Assembly: GCA_009702945.1 (NCBI GenBank)
Contig: WLGZ01000062.1
Coordinates: 1-5,812 of the forward strand
Reading direction: 5' to 3'
Length of the DNA: 5,812 bases
Source: Actinomycetota bacterium
GTDB taxonomy: Bacteria > Actinomycetota > Actinomycetes > S36-B12 > UBA5976
Below are positions 1-5,469 of this stretch, piece by piece (position 1 is the first letter of the stretch; each line of letters begins with the position of its first letter). The translations under genes were made by a program, and so were the position numbers. The notes below the pieces were generated by a model. That model searched no databases. It saw only the letters and a list, made by a program, of their open reading frames with translations, and had not been told where the DNA came from.

Positions 1-84
1 GGTGCTTCCATTGGCGGACGTCCGCATCACCGCATTGGTGATCGCTACCAGGATCTTAAGGATCTTGGAAGTAATGCCAACTAG
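1..84 (+). CDS. C-terminal 27 residues of an unidentified upstream gene (partial)
   Basis: Frame 1 is open from the window edge to a TAG at 82-84 and reads GASIGGRPHHRIGDRYQDL followed by KDLGSNAN. It reads like a genuine protein tail. The next gene's start (ATG at 74) overlaps it by 11 bases, as is common inside actinobacterial operons, so it is probably the preceding member of the same operon. The Gly/Arg/His-rich ending could be the tail of a flavin reductase of the HpaC/RutF type, which would supply reduced flavin to the monooxygenase two genes downstream. That identity is a guess from context and a vague resemblance; 27 residues are too few to assign a family. Confidence 0.55.
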   Translation, partial: GASIGGRPHHRIGDRYQDLKDLGSNAN

Positions 85-898
85 TTTTGCGCTTCCTGAA
101 TCAATAGTTTCTGGCAAGACTTCTAAGGGCACCGCATGGAGTCGCTGCGGCAATGGTCCGACGATAGTTCTTCTTCATGGTGTTGGCATGAACAAATCCG
201 TCTGGGCACCTGAAGTAAATCTGTTGTGTGAAAGTTTTGACGTTTTGATTTGCGACATGTGGGGTCATGGCGAAAGTGATCTACCAAATCGCGAATTGTC
301 TCTGAAGGATTACACCCAGCAACTAGTCGATTTGTTAAAAGAGCTTGAAATAGATTCAGCAGTTGTTGCTGGGCATTCGATGGGTGCGCTAATTGCTCTG
401 GATTTTGCAATCAATAACCCAAATACCTGCCTTGGGGTTTGTGCGATGAATGCCGTATTCGATCGAACTGCTGAACAAAGTGCTGCGGTAAAGAAGCGTG
501 CAGCCGATTTAGCTGCAGGTGGCGTTAGCGTCAATCTTGCTGAAACTTTAGAGCGTTGGTTTGGACAACCAGGAACGCATGAGTTTCCAGAAGCCGAAGC
601 ACTTGCCCAAGAGTTGCTTTTGGTTGTAAATCCAAAGGGCTATGAAGCGGCCTATTCAGTTTTTGCAGTGTCAGATAAAGCACATGCTCAGACTCTGACA
701 ACCCTTGCAGTCCCTGCCCTGTTTTTCACTGCCGATGGTGACCCAAACTCAACCCCAGAAATGAGTTTTGCCATGGCAGCTTTGGCACCGAATGGCTCAT
801 CAAAGGTCTTAACGGGCCACCGGCACATGATGACTTTGACCGCACCTGAGGAAGTTTCTGCGACCTTAGCCACATTTACGCAATCCGTAACCAAGTAA
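74..898 (+). CDS. alpha/beta hydrolase fold protein (esterase/lactonase-like)
   Basis: A 274-residue, probably cytoplasmic serine hydrolase of normal length for the single-domain alpha/beta hydrolase family. Visible motifs are the oxyanion-hole strand and loop IVLLHGVGM (31-39), DMWGHGESD (61-69), the nucleophile elbow AGHSMG (99-104, Ser102), a late-strand acid in ADGDPNSTP (probably Asp223), and the catalytic His in GHRHMM (His251). The frame is open back to a GTG at base 2, but residues before ATG 74 do not resemble the family and lie over the tail of the upstream gene, so ATG 74 is preferred. Shine-Dalgarno support is modest: AAGGA at 58-62 is 11 bases away and GGAAG at 67-71 only 2. The next gene starts 19 bases downstream, so it is operonic. 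By family it hydrolyses an ester, lactone or C-C bond; the oxygenase and aldehyde dehydrogenase neighbours suggest catabolism of an oxygenated product. Substrate unknown. Confidence 0.9.
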   Translation: MPTSFALPESIVSGKTSKGTAWSRCGNGPTIVLLHGVGMNKSVWAPEVNLLCESFDVLICDMWGHGESDLPNRELSLKDYTQQLVDLLKELEIDSAVVAGHSMGALIALDFAINNPNTCLGVCAMNAVFDRTAEQSAAVKKRAADLAAGGVSVNLAETLERWFGQPGTHEFPEAEALAQELLLVVNPKGYEAAYSVFAVSDKAHAQTLTTLAVPALFFTADGDPNSTPEMSFAMAALAPNGSSKVLTGHRHMMTLTAPEEVSATLATFTQSVTK

Positions 899-917
899 GG
901 CTGGAAGGTAAGAAGAT

Positions 918-1958
918 ATGGCTATGAAGTTTTCACTGTTTGCCCACATCGAGCGCTACGACGATTCAGTTTCACATAAGCAACTGCTGGATGAGCTAAC
1001 TGAGTTCACGCTGATGGCTGAAGCCGGTGGCATGGAAACTATCTGGATTGGTGAGCATCACGCAATGGAATACACCGTTGCCCCAAACCCATTTATTAAC
1101 TTGGCTTATCTGGCTGCAAAGACGACAAAAATTCGCCTCGGAACTGGCAACGTAATTGCGCCGTTTTGGCATCCAATTCGCCTTGCTGGTGAAGCCGCGC
1201 TTTGCGATCTAACCAGCAACGGTCGCCTAGACCTTGGTATCGCCCGCGGTGCGTACATGTTCGAGTATGAACGAATCATGCCTGGCCTTGATGCAATGGA
1301 AGCTGGACTGCGAATGCGCGAGCTAGTTCCAGCGGTTCAGCAATTGCTAATTGGTAACTACACCCATGATGGCGAGTACTGGAAATTCCCAGAGACAACT
1401 GCAGTTCCAACTGCGATTCAAAAACCAATTCCAATTTGGATTGCCGCACGCGACCCACACACTCATGATTTTGCTGTTGCCACTGGCTGCAATGTTCAAG
1501 TCACTCCTTTGGCAAATGGCGATGAAGAAGTTGCTAACTTGATGGAAAAGTTCAACACAGCTTGTGCTGCTCATCCGGAAGTGCCGCGTCCAAAACTTAT
1601 GCTGTTGATGCATACCTATGTTGCAAAGACCGAAGCTGAACTCATGAAGGGCTCGGCTGCGTTACAAAAGTTTTTCCTTTACTTTGGAAAGTGGTTTAAA
1701 GCCGAAGCGCCAATCAAAGATGGATTCATCGAGCCAATTACCCAGGCCGAAATCGACGCGCAACCTAATTTGGCACCGGAAGTTATGCGTAAAAACTGTT
1801 TAGTAGGCACACCTGCTGAGGTGATTGCTCGCCTTAAGTCCTATGAAGAGATGGGTTACACCCAGTTCAGTATTTGGCTAGATAGTGCAATGTCCTACGA
1901 AGAAAAACGTGACAGCCTAAAGTTGTTTATCGACGAAGTTATGCCTGCCTTCTCGTAG
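918..1958 (+). CDS. LLM-class (luciferase-like) flavin-dependent monooxygenase
   Basis: A 346-residue cytoplasmic TIM-barrel enzyme of the bacterial luciferase-like superfamily (alkanal/limonene monooxygenase branch), which uses reduced FMN and O2 to oxygenate a substrate. Hallmarks in order are the first strand MKFSLFAHIE (3-12), TIWIGEHHAMEY (41-52), TGNVIAPFWHPIRLAGE (76-92), NGRLDLGIARG (101-111), QKPIPIWIAARDP (168-180), and the C-terminal VGTPAEVIARL...EEMGY (296-314). There is no F420-specific signature that I can recognise, so FMNH2 is assumed. The ATG at 918 follows purine-rich GGAAGG (903-908); a second ATG two codons on is a possible alternative. Such enzymes need a separate flavin reductase; none is complete here, although the cut-off gene at the left edge could be one. 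The hydrolase precedes it by 19 bases and the aldehyde dehydrogenase follows 31 bases later. The exact reaction (Baeyer-Villiger, hydroxylation or desulfonation) cannot be told from sequence. Confidence 0.9.
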   Translation: MAMKFSLFAHIERYDDSVSHKQLLDELTEFTLMAEAGGMETIWIGEHHAMEYTVAPNPFINLAYLAAKTTKIRLGTGNVIAPFWHPIRLAGEAALCDLTSNGRLDLGIARGAYMFEYERIMPGLDAMEAGLRMRELVPAVQQLLIGNYTHDGEYWKFPETTAVPTAIQKPIPIWIAARDPHTHDFAVATGCNVQVTPLANGDEEVANLMEKFNTACAAHPEVPRPKLMLLMHTYVAKTEAELMKGSAALQKFFLYFGKWFKAEAPIKDGFIEPITQAEIDAQPNLAPEVMRKNCLVGTPAEVIARLKSYEEMGYTQFSIWLDSAMSYEEKRDSLKLFIDEVMPAFS

Positions 1959-1989
1959 GAGATTTCAGGCTCACTCACCAGGAGTTTTC

Positions 1990-3465
1990 ATGGCATTGGA
2001 AAGTTTCCAGCAGTTCATCAATGGCAAGTTCGAAGCAGCGAACGAAACTTTTGAAAGCATCGACCCAGCTACTGGTGAATCTTGGGCAACTATGCCAAAG
2101 GCAACTGAATCAGATGTGGATCGAGCAGTTCAAGCCGCGCACACGGCATTCACTTCTGGAGTTTGGCCAACGCTAAATGCCAGTGCTCGCGGAAAACTTC
2201 TTTACAAACTTGCCGACTTGATGGCAGCTGATGCTGATGTGTTGGCAGAACTTGAAACTAAAGACACGGGAAAGATTCGCCGCGAAACCAGAGCGGTGAT
2301 TTTGTACATATCCGAGTACTACCGATACTTCGCCGGCCTTGCTGACAAACTCCAAGGTGGGCATTTTGATGTTGATAAGCCCGACATGGAGGCTTACACC
2401 CGACGCGAACCAATCGGTGTTGTTGCTGCAATAGTTCCGTGGAACTCCCAAATGTTTTTGTCCGCAGTTAAGTTAGCGCCAGCCTTAGCTGCTGGGTGCA
2501 CAGTTGTATTGAAAGCATCTGAAGATGGTCCAGCTCCCCTGCTTAGATTTGCAAAGTTAATTGACCAAGCTGGTTTTCCACCAGGGGTGGTAAACATCAT
2601 CACTGGCATGGGTGACTCTTGTGGCAAGGCATTAACAAGTCATCCGCTAGTGGATCGCATTGCCTTTACTGGCGGTCCAACTACTGCCAAGCAAATCGTC
2701 ATGAACTCTGCCAATAATCTGGCCGCCGTCTCATTGGAACTTGGTGGCAAGTCTCCAGTGTTGGTTTTTGAAGATGCAGACCTGGAAAGCGCAGCGAATG
2801 CAATCGTTTCAGGAATCTTTGCTGCAACTGGTCAAAGTTGTGTCGCAGGTTCTCGTCTTCTAGTTCATTCAAGTGTTCATGCGCAATTACTGGAGATTTT
2901 GATTGCAAAGGCACAACGAATCAAAATTGGTGACCCACAGAATCTTGAAACCGAAATGGGTCCACTTGCAACTAAGCGTCAACTCGTTCATGTTCAAGAC
3001 GTAGTAGATCGCAGCGTTGCCGCGGGCGCGAAATTGCTAACCGGTGGCAAAGTTCCAGCTGGATTTGAATCTGGCTACTACTACGAGCCAACGATCTTGG
3101 ATTGTGCTGAGTCGACTGTGGCCTGTGTTCAGGAAGAAATCTTTGGCCCAGTTCTTAGTGTCCTAAAGTTCGATACGGATGCACAAGCCTTAGCAATCGC
3201 AAATGACAGCGAGTATGGATTGGCATCCGGAGTATTCACAAAAGACATCGGTCGAGCTCATAGATTTGTGCGCTCACTACGAGCTGGAATTGTTTGGGTT
3301 AATACCTACCGAATGATTTCACCGATGGTGCCATTTGGTGGCTACGGTCAAAGTGGAACTGGACGTGAGGCTGGCGCTGAATCAATTTTGGATTACACCA
3401 GAACTAAATCGGTTTGGATTAATACCAGCGAAGCGCCGATCAGTGACCCATTCATCATGCGCTAA
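1990..3465 (+). CDS. NAD(P)-dependent aldehyde dehydrogenase
   Basis: A 491-residue full-length member of the aldehyde dehydrogenase superfamily, oxidising an aldehyde to the carboxylic acid in the cytoplasm. All core residues are present: PWN (150-152, with oxyanion Asn152), Lys175 in VVLKASEDGPAP for the cofactor, FTGGPTTAKQI (226-236) for the Rossmann turn, general base Glu250 in LELGGKSP, nucleophile Cys284 in TGQSCVAGSRL, and EEIFGPV (382-388) with Glu383 contacting the nicotinamide ribose. The overall pattern is closest to the betaine-aldehyde / hydroxymuconic-semialdehyde type, but the substrate cannot be assigned. The start is secure: AGGAG at 1980-1984 lies five bases before ATG 1990. 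It is the last gene of the operon. Its stop is only 11 bases from the stop of the convergent lipoprotein gene, with no clear terminator between. In context it probably clears an aldehyde made by the monooxygenase/hydrolase pair. Confidence 0.95.
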   Translation: MALESFQQFINGKFEAANETFESIDPATGESWATMPKATESDVDRAVQAAHTAFTSGVWPTLNASARGKLLYKLADLMAADADVLAELETKDTGKIRRETRAVILYISEYYRYFAGLADKLQGGHFDVDKPDMEAYTRREPIGVVAAIVPWNSQMFLSAVKLAPALAAGCTVVLKASEDGPAPLLRFAKLIDQAGFPPGVVNIITGMGDSCGKALTSHPLVDRIAFTGGPTTAKQIVMNSANNLAAVSLELGGKSPVLVFEDADLESAANAIVSGIFAATGQSCVAGSRLLVHSSVHAQLLEILIAKAQRIKIGDPQNLETEMGPLATKRQLVHVQDVVDRSVAAGAKLLTGGKVPAGFESGYYYEPTILDCAESTVACVQEEIFGPVLSVLKFDTDAQALAIANDSEYGLASGVFTKDIGRAHRFVRSLRAGIVWVNTYRMISPMVPFGGYGQSGTGREAGAESILDYTRTKSVWINTSEAPISDPFIMR

Positions 3466-3476
3466 GTAGCTTCACT

Positions 3477-4373
3477 TTAGTTAGTGACTGTGAACGCTTT
3501 GGTGTCTTCGAAAATTAAGCTGCCATCTTCAGCCGAAGTATCTGAGACCTTTAGTACGTAGTTACCCGGTGCTAACTCGCCTAAATCAATGCTCCAGTCC
3601 GAACGGTCTGGACATGCAGTCGCAGCAGTTGTCGCACCAGAACTAACGACATCTCCGCCTTTAGTTAACTCCCATGCAACGTTCGCCTCGAATGTGCAGG
3701 CAGAACCAGTTATCGAAACTGGATTAGAAACATCACTTCGATCCAGCAAGTCAATCCAAACGCTGGCTAATACTTCATAACTTGGCGCAAGTGTGAATAC
3801 TTGTGAGAAATCAACATGGCCAGCAAGTGATTCTGAAACTAGTCCATCAATCGTAAATTTCACCGAAGTAACGGTTGGATCATTTTCAATTAGCGTCCAA
3901 ACCATTTGATCAATGGCGCGCTGTTCAGATTCCGCCCCTAAGGAAATTCGGCCGAGCGATAGATCAACCGTTGCAATTCCCTCAACAACACTCACGCTGT
4001 TTACTTTGGTTCCGTTGTTCCAGAGCGTGCGATGATCACCATCAAATGGCGGCAGTTGACCGTCAACCAACATCACCAGAGAGTTGAACCCTTTGTCATC
4101 TCCCAAGTCATTTTCGACTTTGCTGACTTGATGCACTTCACGCACTAATCGAAATCCTTGCGCCGTCTCACTGGTGAAATAAAATGCGTAATCCTGGAGA
4201 TCATCAATTATTGGCACCGCAGATTCACTTGGAGCGCTTGATACTGGCGGATTTGAAGGTGACGAATTCTGGCTGTTAGAACCGCAGGCCGAAAGCAACA
4301 GAACTGCAACGAACGCTGGCACTGCCTTTGATAGCAGGTGGTTAGCTGGCCGTGACGGTTTGCTTGAATCCAT
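3477..4373 (-). CDS. GerMN/Gmad2-domain lipoprotein
   Basis: A 298-residue predicted lipoprotein. The N-terminus has a basic n-region, a hydrophobic stretch (about 18-27) and a lipobox LSAC with lipidation at Cys30, followed by a Ser/Pro/Asn-rich linker (31-53). Residues about 58-190 fit a GerMN domain (YAFYFTSETAQGFRLVREVHQV, then a central WNNGTKVNSVSV...GIATVDLS core and QMVWTLIENDPTVTSVKFTIDG). Residues about 200-298 fit a Gmad2 immunoglobulin-like domain (VWIDLL...NPVSITGSACTFEANVAWEL ... LAPGNYVLKVSD...DG). Cys226 and Cys254 could form a disulfide outside the cell. GerMN was named from spore germination proteins, but GerMN lipoproteins such as LpqB also occur in non-sporulating actinobacteria; a cell-envelope role is likely and the precise function unknown. 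An in-frame TAG three codons upstream makes ATG 4373 the only sensible start, yet it lacks a Shine-Dalgarno sequence. It is divergent from thymidine kinase and convergent with the dehydrogenase. Confidence 0.88.
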   Translation of the reverse strand: MDSSKPSRPANHLLSKAVPAFVAVLLLSACGSNSQNSSPSNPPVSSAPSESAVPIIDDLQDYAFYFTSETAQGFRLVREVHQVSKVENDLGDDKGFNSLVMLVDGQLPPFDGDHRTLWNNGTKVNSVSVVEGIATVDLSLGRISLGAESEQRAIDQMVWTLIENDPTVTSVKFTIDGLVSESLAGHVDFSQVFTLAPSYEVLASVWIDLLDRSDVSNPVSITGSACTFEANVAWELTKGGDVVSSGATTAATACPDRSDWSIDLGELAPGNYVLKVSDTSAEDGSLIFEDTKAFTVTN

Positions 4374-4400
4374 AATGAACTAAGCCTAACTTGCAAAAAA

Positions 4401-4429
4401 TTGGCACTGGAACTCCTCTGAAATACACT
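4401..4429 (+). promoter_or_regulatory. predicted sigma70-type promoter of thymidine kinase
   Basis: TTGGCA at 4401-4406 (five of six matches to TTGACA) and TACACT at 4424-4429 (four of six to TATAAT) are separated by exactly 17 bases. Transcription would start near 4436, giving a leader of about 35 bases before ATG 4471. This is the best promoter match in the window and lies in the 97-bp divergent spacer. A short dyad, CTGAA-N6-TTCAG (4418-4433), is centred on the -10 element. Confidence 0.6.
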
Positions 4430-4470
4430 TCAGGGTAGGCGAACCCGCGCTAACCAAGACTCGGAAAATC

Positions 4471-5082
4471 ATGGCTGAATTAGTTTTCTTCACTGGCACT
4501 ATGGACTGTGGTAAATCCACCCTTGCCGCCCAAGTGAACTACACCCATGCCAGTCGAGGTCGCCGAGGCATAGTTTTCACGCGCAATGATCGTGCTGGCG
4601 CGGGAGTATTGTCTAGTCGTTTGGGACTCGAGGTCCCTGCTGTCGAAGTCACAGATGAAACAGATTTCTTTGCGTTAGCCCTAGCTGAAAATTCCAAAGA
4701 AAACCCAATGGACTTTTTCATTTGTGATGAGGCTCAGTTCTACACCAGAGTTCAAATCGATCAACTTGCTCACGTGGTTGATGATTTAGAAATTGATGTA
4801 TTTGCATTTGGTATTGCAAGTGATTTCCGAACCGAATTGTTCCCAGGATCGGCTCGTTTATTTGAACTTGCTGATCGAATTCAAGTCCTTCAAGTTGAGG
4901 CGCTTTGCTGGTGTGGGCGACGTGGAACCCACAATGCGCGAACTATTGATGGCGTAATGGTGACTGAGGGTGAACAAGTTGCCGTAGGTGATACCGGTGG
5001 CGATTCAGGCGTTGTTAGTTACGAAGTTTTGTGCCGACGTCATCACATGGCAGCTATGCCAATAAATCACTTAGCAGATTAG
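4471..5082 (+). CDS. tdk: thymidine kinase (type II, zinc-binding)
   Basis: A 203-residue cytosolic salvage enzyme that phosphorylates thymidine (deoxyuridine) to dTMP with ATP. It is the normal length for bacterial type II TK. The P-loop is GTMDCGKST (9-17), the form seen in actinobacteria. The Walker B/catalytic segment is FFICDEAQFY (82-91), with Glu87 as the expected general base. FGIASDFRTELFPGS (113-127) matches the conserved FxGLxxDFxxxxFxGS region. The structural zinc site is formed by CWC (Cys146, Cys148) and CRRH (Cys188, His191). DTGGDSGVVSYEVLCRRH (174-191) covers the lasso loop and substrate-binding Tyr184. ATG 4471 is preceded only by a weak GGAAAA, but the protein begins exactly where the family does. 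It has its own predicted promoter and overlaps the convergent small membrane-protein gene by 4 bases (5079-5082), so each transcript must run into the other or end inside the coding sequence. Confidence 0.97.
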   Translation: MAELVFFTGTMDCGKSTLAAQVNYTHASRGRRGIVFTRNDRAGAGVLSSRLGLEVPAVEVTDETDFFALALAENSKENPMDFFICDEAQFYTRVQIDQLAHVVDDLEIDVFAFGIASDFRTELFPGSARLFELADRIQVLQVEALCWCGRRGTHNARTIDGVMVTEGEQVAVGDTGGDSGVVSYEVLCRRHHMAAMPINHLAD

Positions 5083-5342
5083 TTCTTACGCGACCTGGTT
5101 AGTAGTCCAAGCAGTCCAATTCCAGCTGCCGAAACCGCAACAACGCGCTCGACTCGAAGTTCGCCATCTTCGTCCAAGAAGAAGGTGCCAGCGGTACCAA
5201 TGCCTTTAGCGGCCAAATTGGCTGGCTTCACATACTTCTCAAGGGCTGCCACATTGGCTGTGATGTTTAGGCAGGTGGCTTCAATTTCAGCCGCAATAAC
5301 ATCTGCAGTGCGCTTTTTGCCTATGCGATGTGTACCAGCCAT
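5079..5342 (-). CDS. small DUF3618-like membrane protein
   Basis: An 87-residue protein with a basic start, an amphipathic helix RTADVIAAEIEATCLNITANVAALEKYVKPANL (about 11-43), an acidic linker with DEDGE, one hydrophobic segment VVAVSAAGIGLLGLL (about 67-81) and a short basic tail RSRKN. The pattern of an EIE...L...VAALE..V.P..L helix followed by a single C-terminal membrane span matches DUF3618 proteins, which are common in actinobacteria and have no established function. The charge pattern suggests that the short basic tail is cytoplasmic, but topology is inference. The frame closes three codons upstream (TAG at 5352-5354), so ATG 5342 is the only upstream start. A purine run AAGGGA abuts the ATG too closely for ordinary ribosome binding. 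It is convergent with tdk and divergent from the metal transporter. Confidence 0.8.
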   Translation of the reverse strand: MAGTHRIGKKRTADVIAAEIEATCLNITANVAALEKYVKPANLAAKGIGTAGTFFLDEDGELRVERVVAVSAAGIGLLGLLTRSRKN

Positions 5343-5348
5343 TCCCTT

Positions 5349-5354
5349 AGCCTA
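5349..5354 (-). promoter_or_regulatory. possible -10 element for a leaderless transcript
   Basis: Read on the minus strand this is TAGGCT, fitting the actinobacterial TANNNT -10 pattern, with six bases between it and ATG 5342. Transcription would then begin at or next to the start codon, which would explain the lack of a properly spaced Shine-Dalgarno sequence. There is no convincing -35 hexamer, so this is tentative. Confidence 0.25.
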
Positions 5355-5401
5355 TGAGTGAAGGGCAGAATCACAGAATTCCAGATTTTGACTCGAGACT
5401 G

Positions 5402-5431
5402 CCCAAAAAGTGCCAGTTTCGGGTTTTTGGG
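5402..5431. repeat. 8-bp perfect inverted repeat in the divergent spacer
   Basis: CCCAAAAA at 5402-5409 and TTTTTGGG at 5424-5431 are perfectly complementary across a 14-base spacer. An alternative pairing, CCC-AAA with TTT-c-GGG (5402-5407 with 5417-5423), would leave a TTTTT run and look terminator-like for rightward transcripts arriving from tdk. It lies upstream of the predicted transporter transcription start and spans its weak -35. It could be an operator, a weak terminator or chance. Confidence 0.4.
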
Positions 5432-5438
5432 TTAACCT
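5410..5438 (+). promoter_or_regulatory. candidate promoter for the CbiM/NikM gene
   Basis: GTGCCA at 5410-5415 (four of six to TTGACA) and TAACCT at 5433-5438 (TANNNT) are 17 bases apart, predicting a start near 5445. That start falls inside the Nur-like dyad, a position expected for repression by blocking RNA polymerase. The hexamers are weak, and TTGACT at 5388-5393 has no matching -10 at the right distance. Confidence 0.35.
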
Positions 5439-5440
5439 TA

Positions 5441-5457
5441 TTGCAAAGAGTTCGCAA
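5441..5457. promoter_or_regulatory. Nur-like (nickel-responsive Fur family) operator
   Basis: The sequence is TTGCAA-AGAGT-TCGCAA, which fits the Streptomyces Nur-box consensus tTGCaa-N5-ttGCAA with a single deviation at a weakly conserved base. The symmetry extends outwards as TTATTGC (5438-5444) and GCAATAA (5454-5460), centred on base 5449. It lies between the candidate -10 and the ribosome binding site of the CbiM/NikM gene, so a bound repressor would block initiation. Nur is known to repress nickel uptake genes when nickel is plentiful. The match to the consensus is visible; regulation here is inferred, and the nur gene is not in the window. Confidence 0.6.
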
Positions 5458-5458
5458 T

Positions 5459-5464
5459 AAGGAG
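5459..5464 (+). promoter_or_regulatory. Shine-Dalgarno site that fixes the CbiM/NikM start
   Basis: AAGGAG lies five bases before ATG 5470 and eleven before the in-frame ATG 5476, so it selects the upstream codon. This matters because in this family the free N-terminus and His2 bind the metal; only the 5470 start gives the Met-His beginning. Confidence 0.75.
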
Positions 5465-5469
5465 TTTTC

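Noticed and set aside
2..73. N-terminal extension of the hydrolase from GTG at base 2
   Set aside because: The extra 24 residues are not family-like and lie over the coding tail of the upstream gene in another frame; ATG 74 fits better.
1276..1613. Additional small genes antisense or alternate-frame within the monooxygenase
   Set aside because: They lie entirely inside a well-conserved coding region, show no family motifs and have no ribosome binding sites of note.
3462..3480. CTAAGT-agcttc-ACTTTAG hairpin between the convergent stops as a bidirectional terminator
   Set aside because: The stem is only six weak pairs with a bulge and has no following T-run, so it is not enough to call a terminator.
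4391..4407. TTGCAA-N5-TGGCAC resembling a second Nur box in the tdk/lipoprotein spacer
   Set aside because: One half-site is perfect but the other has two mismatches, including a key A. The stretch is A-rich, and neither flanking gene has an evident nickel link.
5343..5469. Cobalamin riboswitch upstream of the CbiM gene
   Set aside because: The spacer is only 127 bases and no B12-box-like sequence or the usual multi-stem layout is visible.
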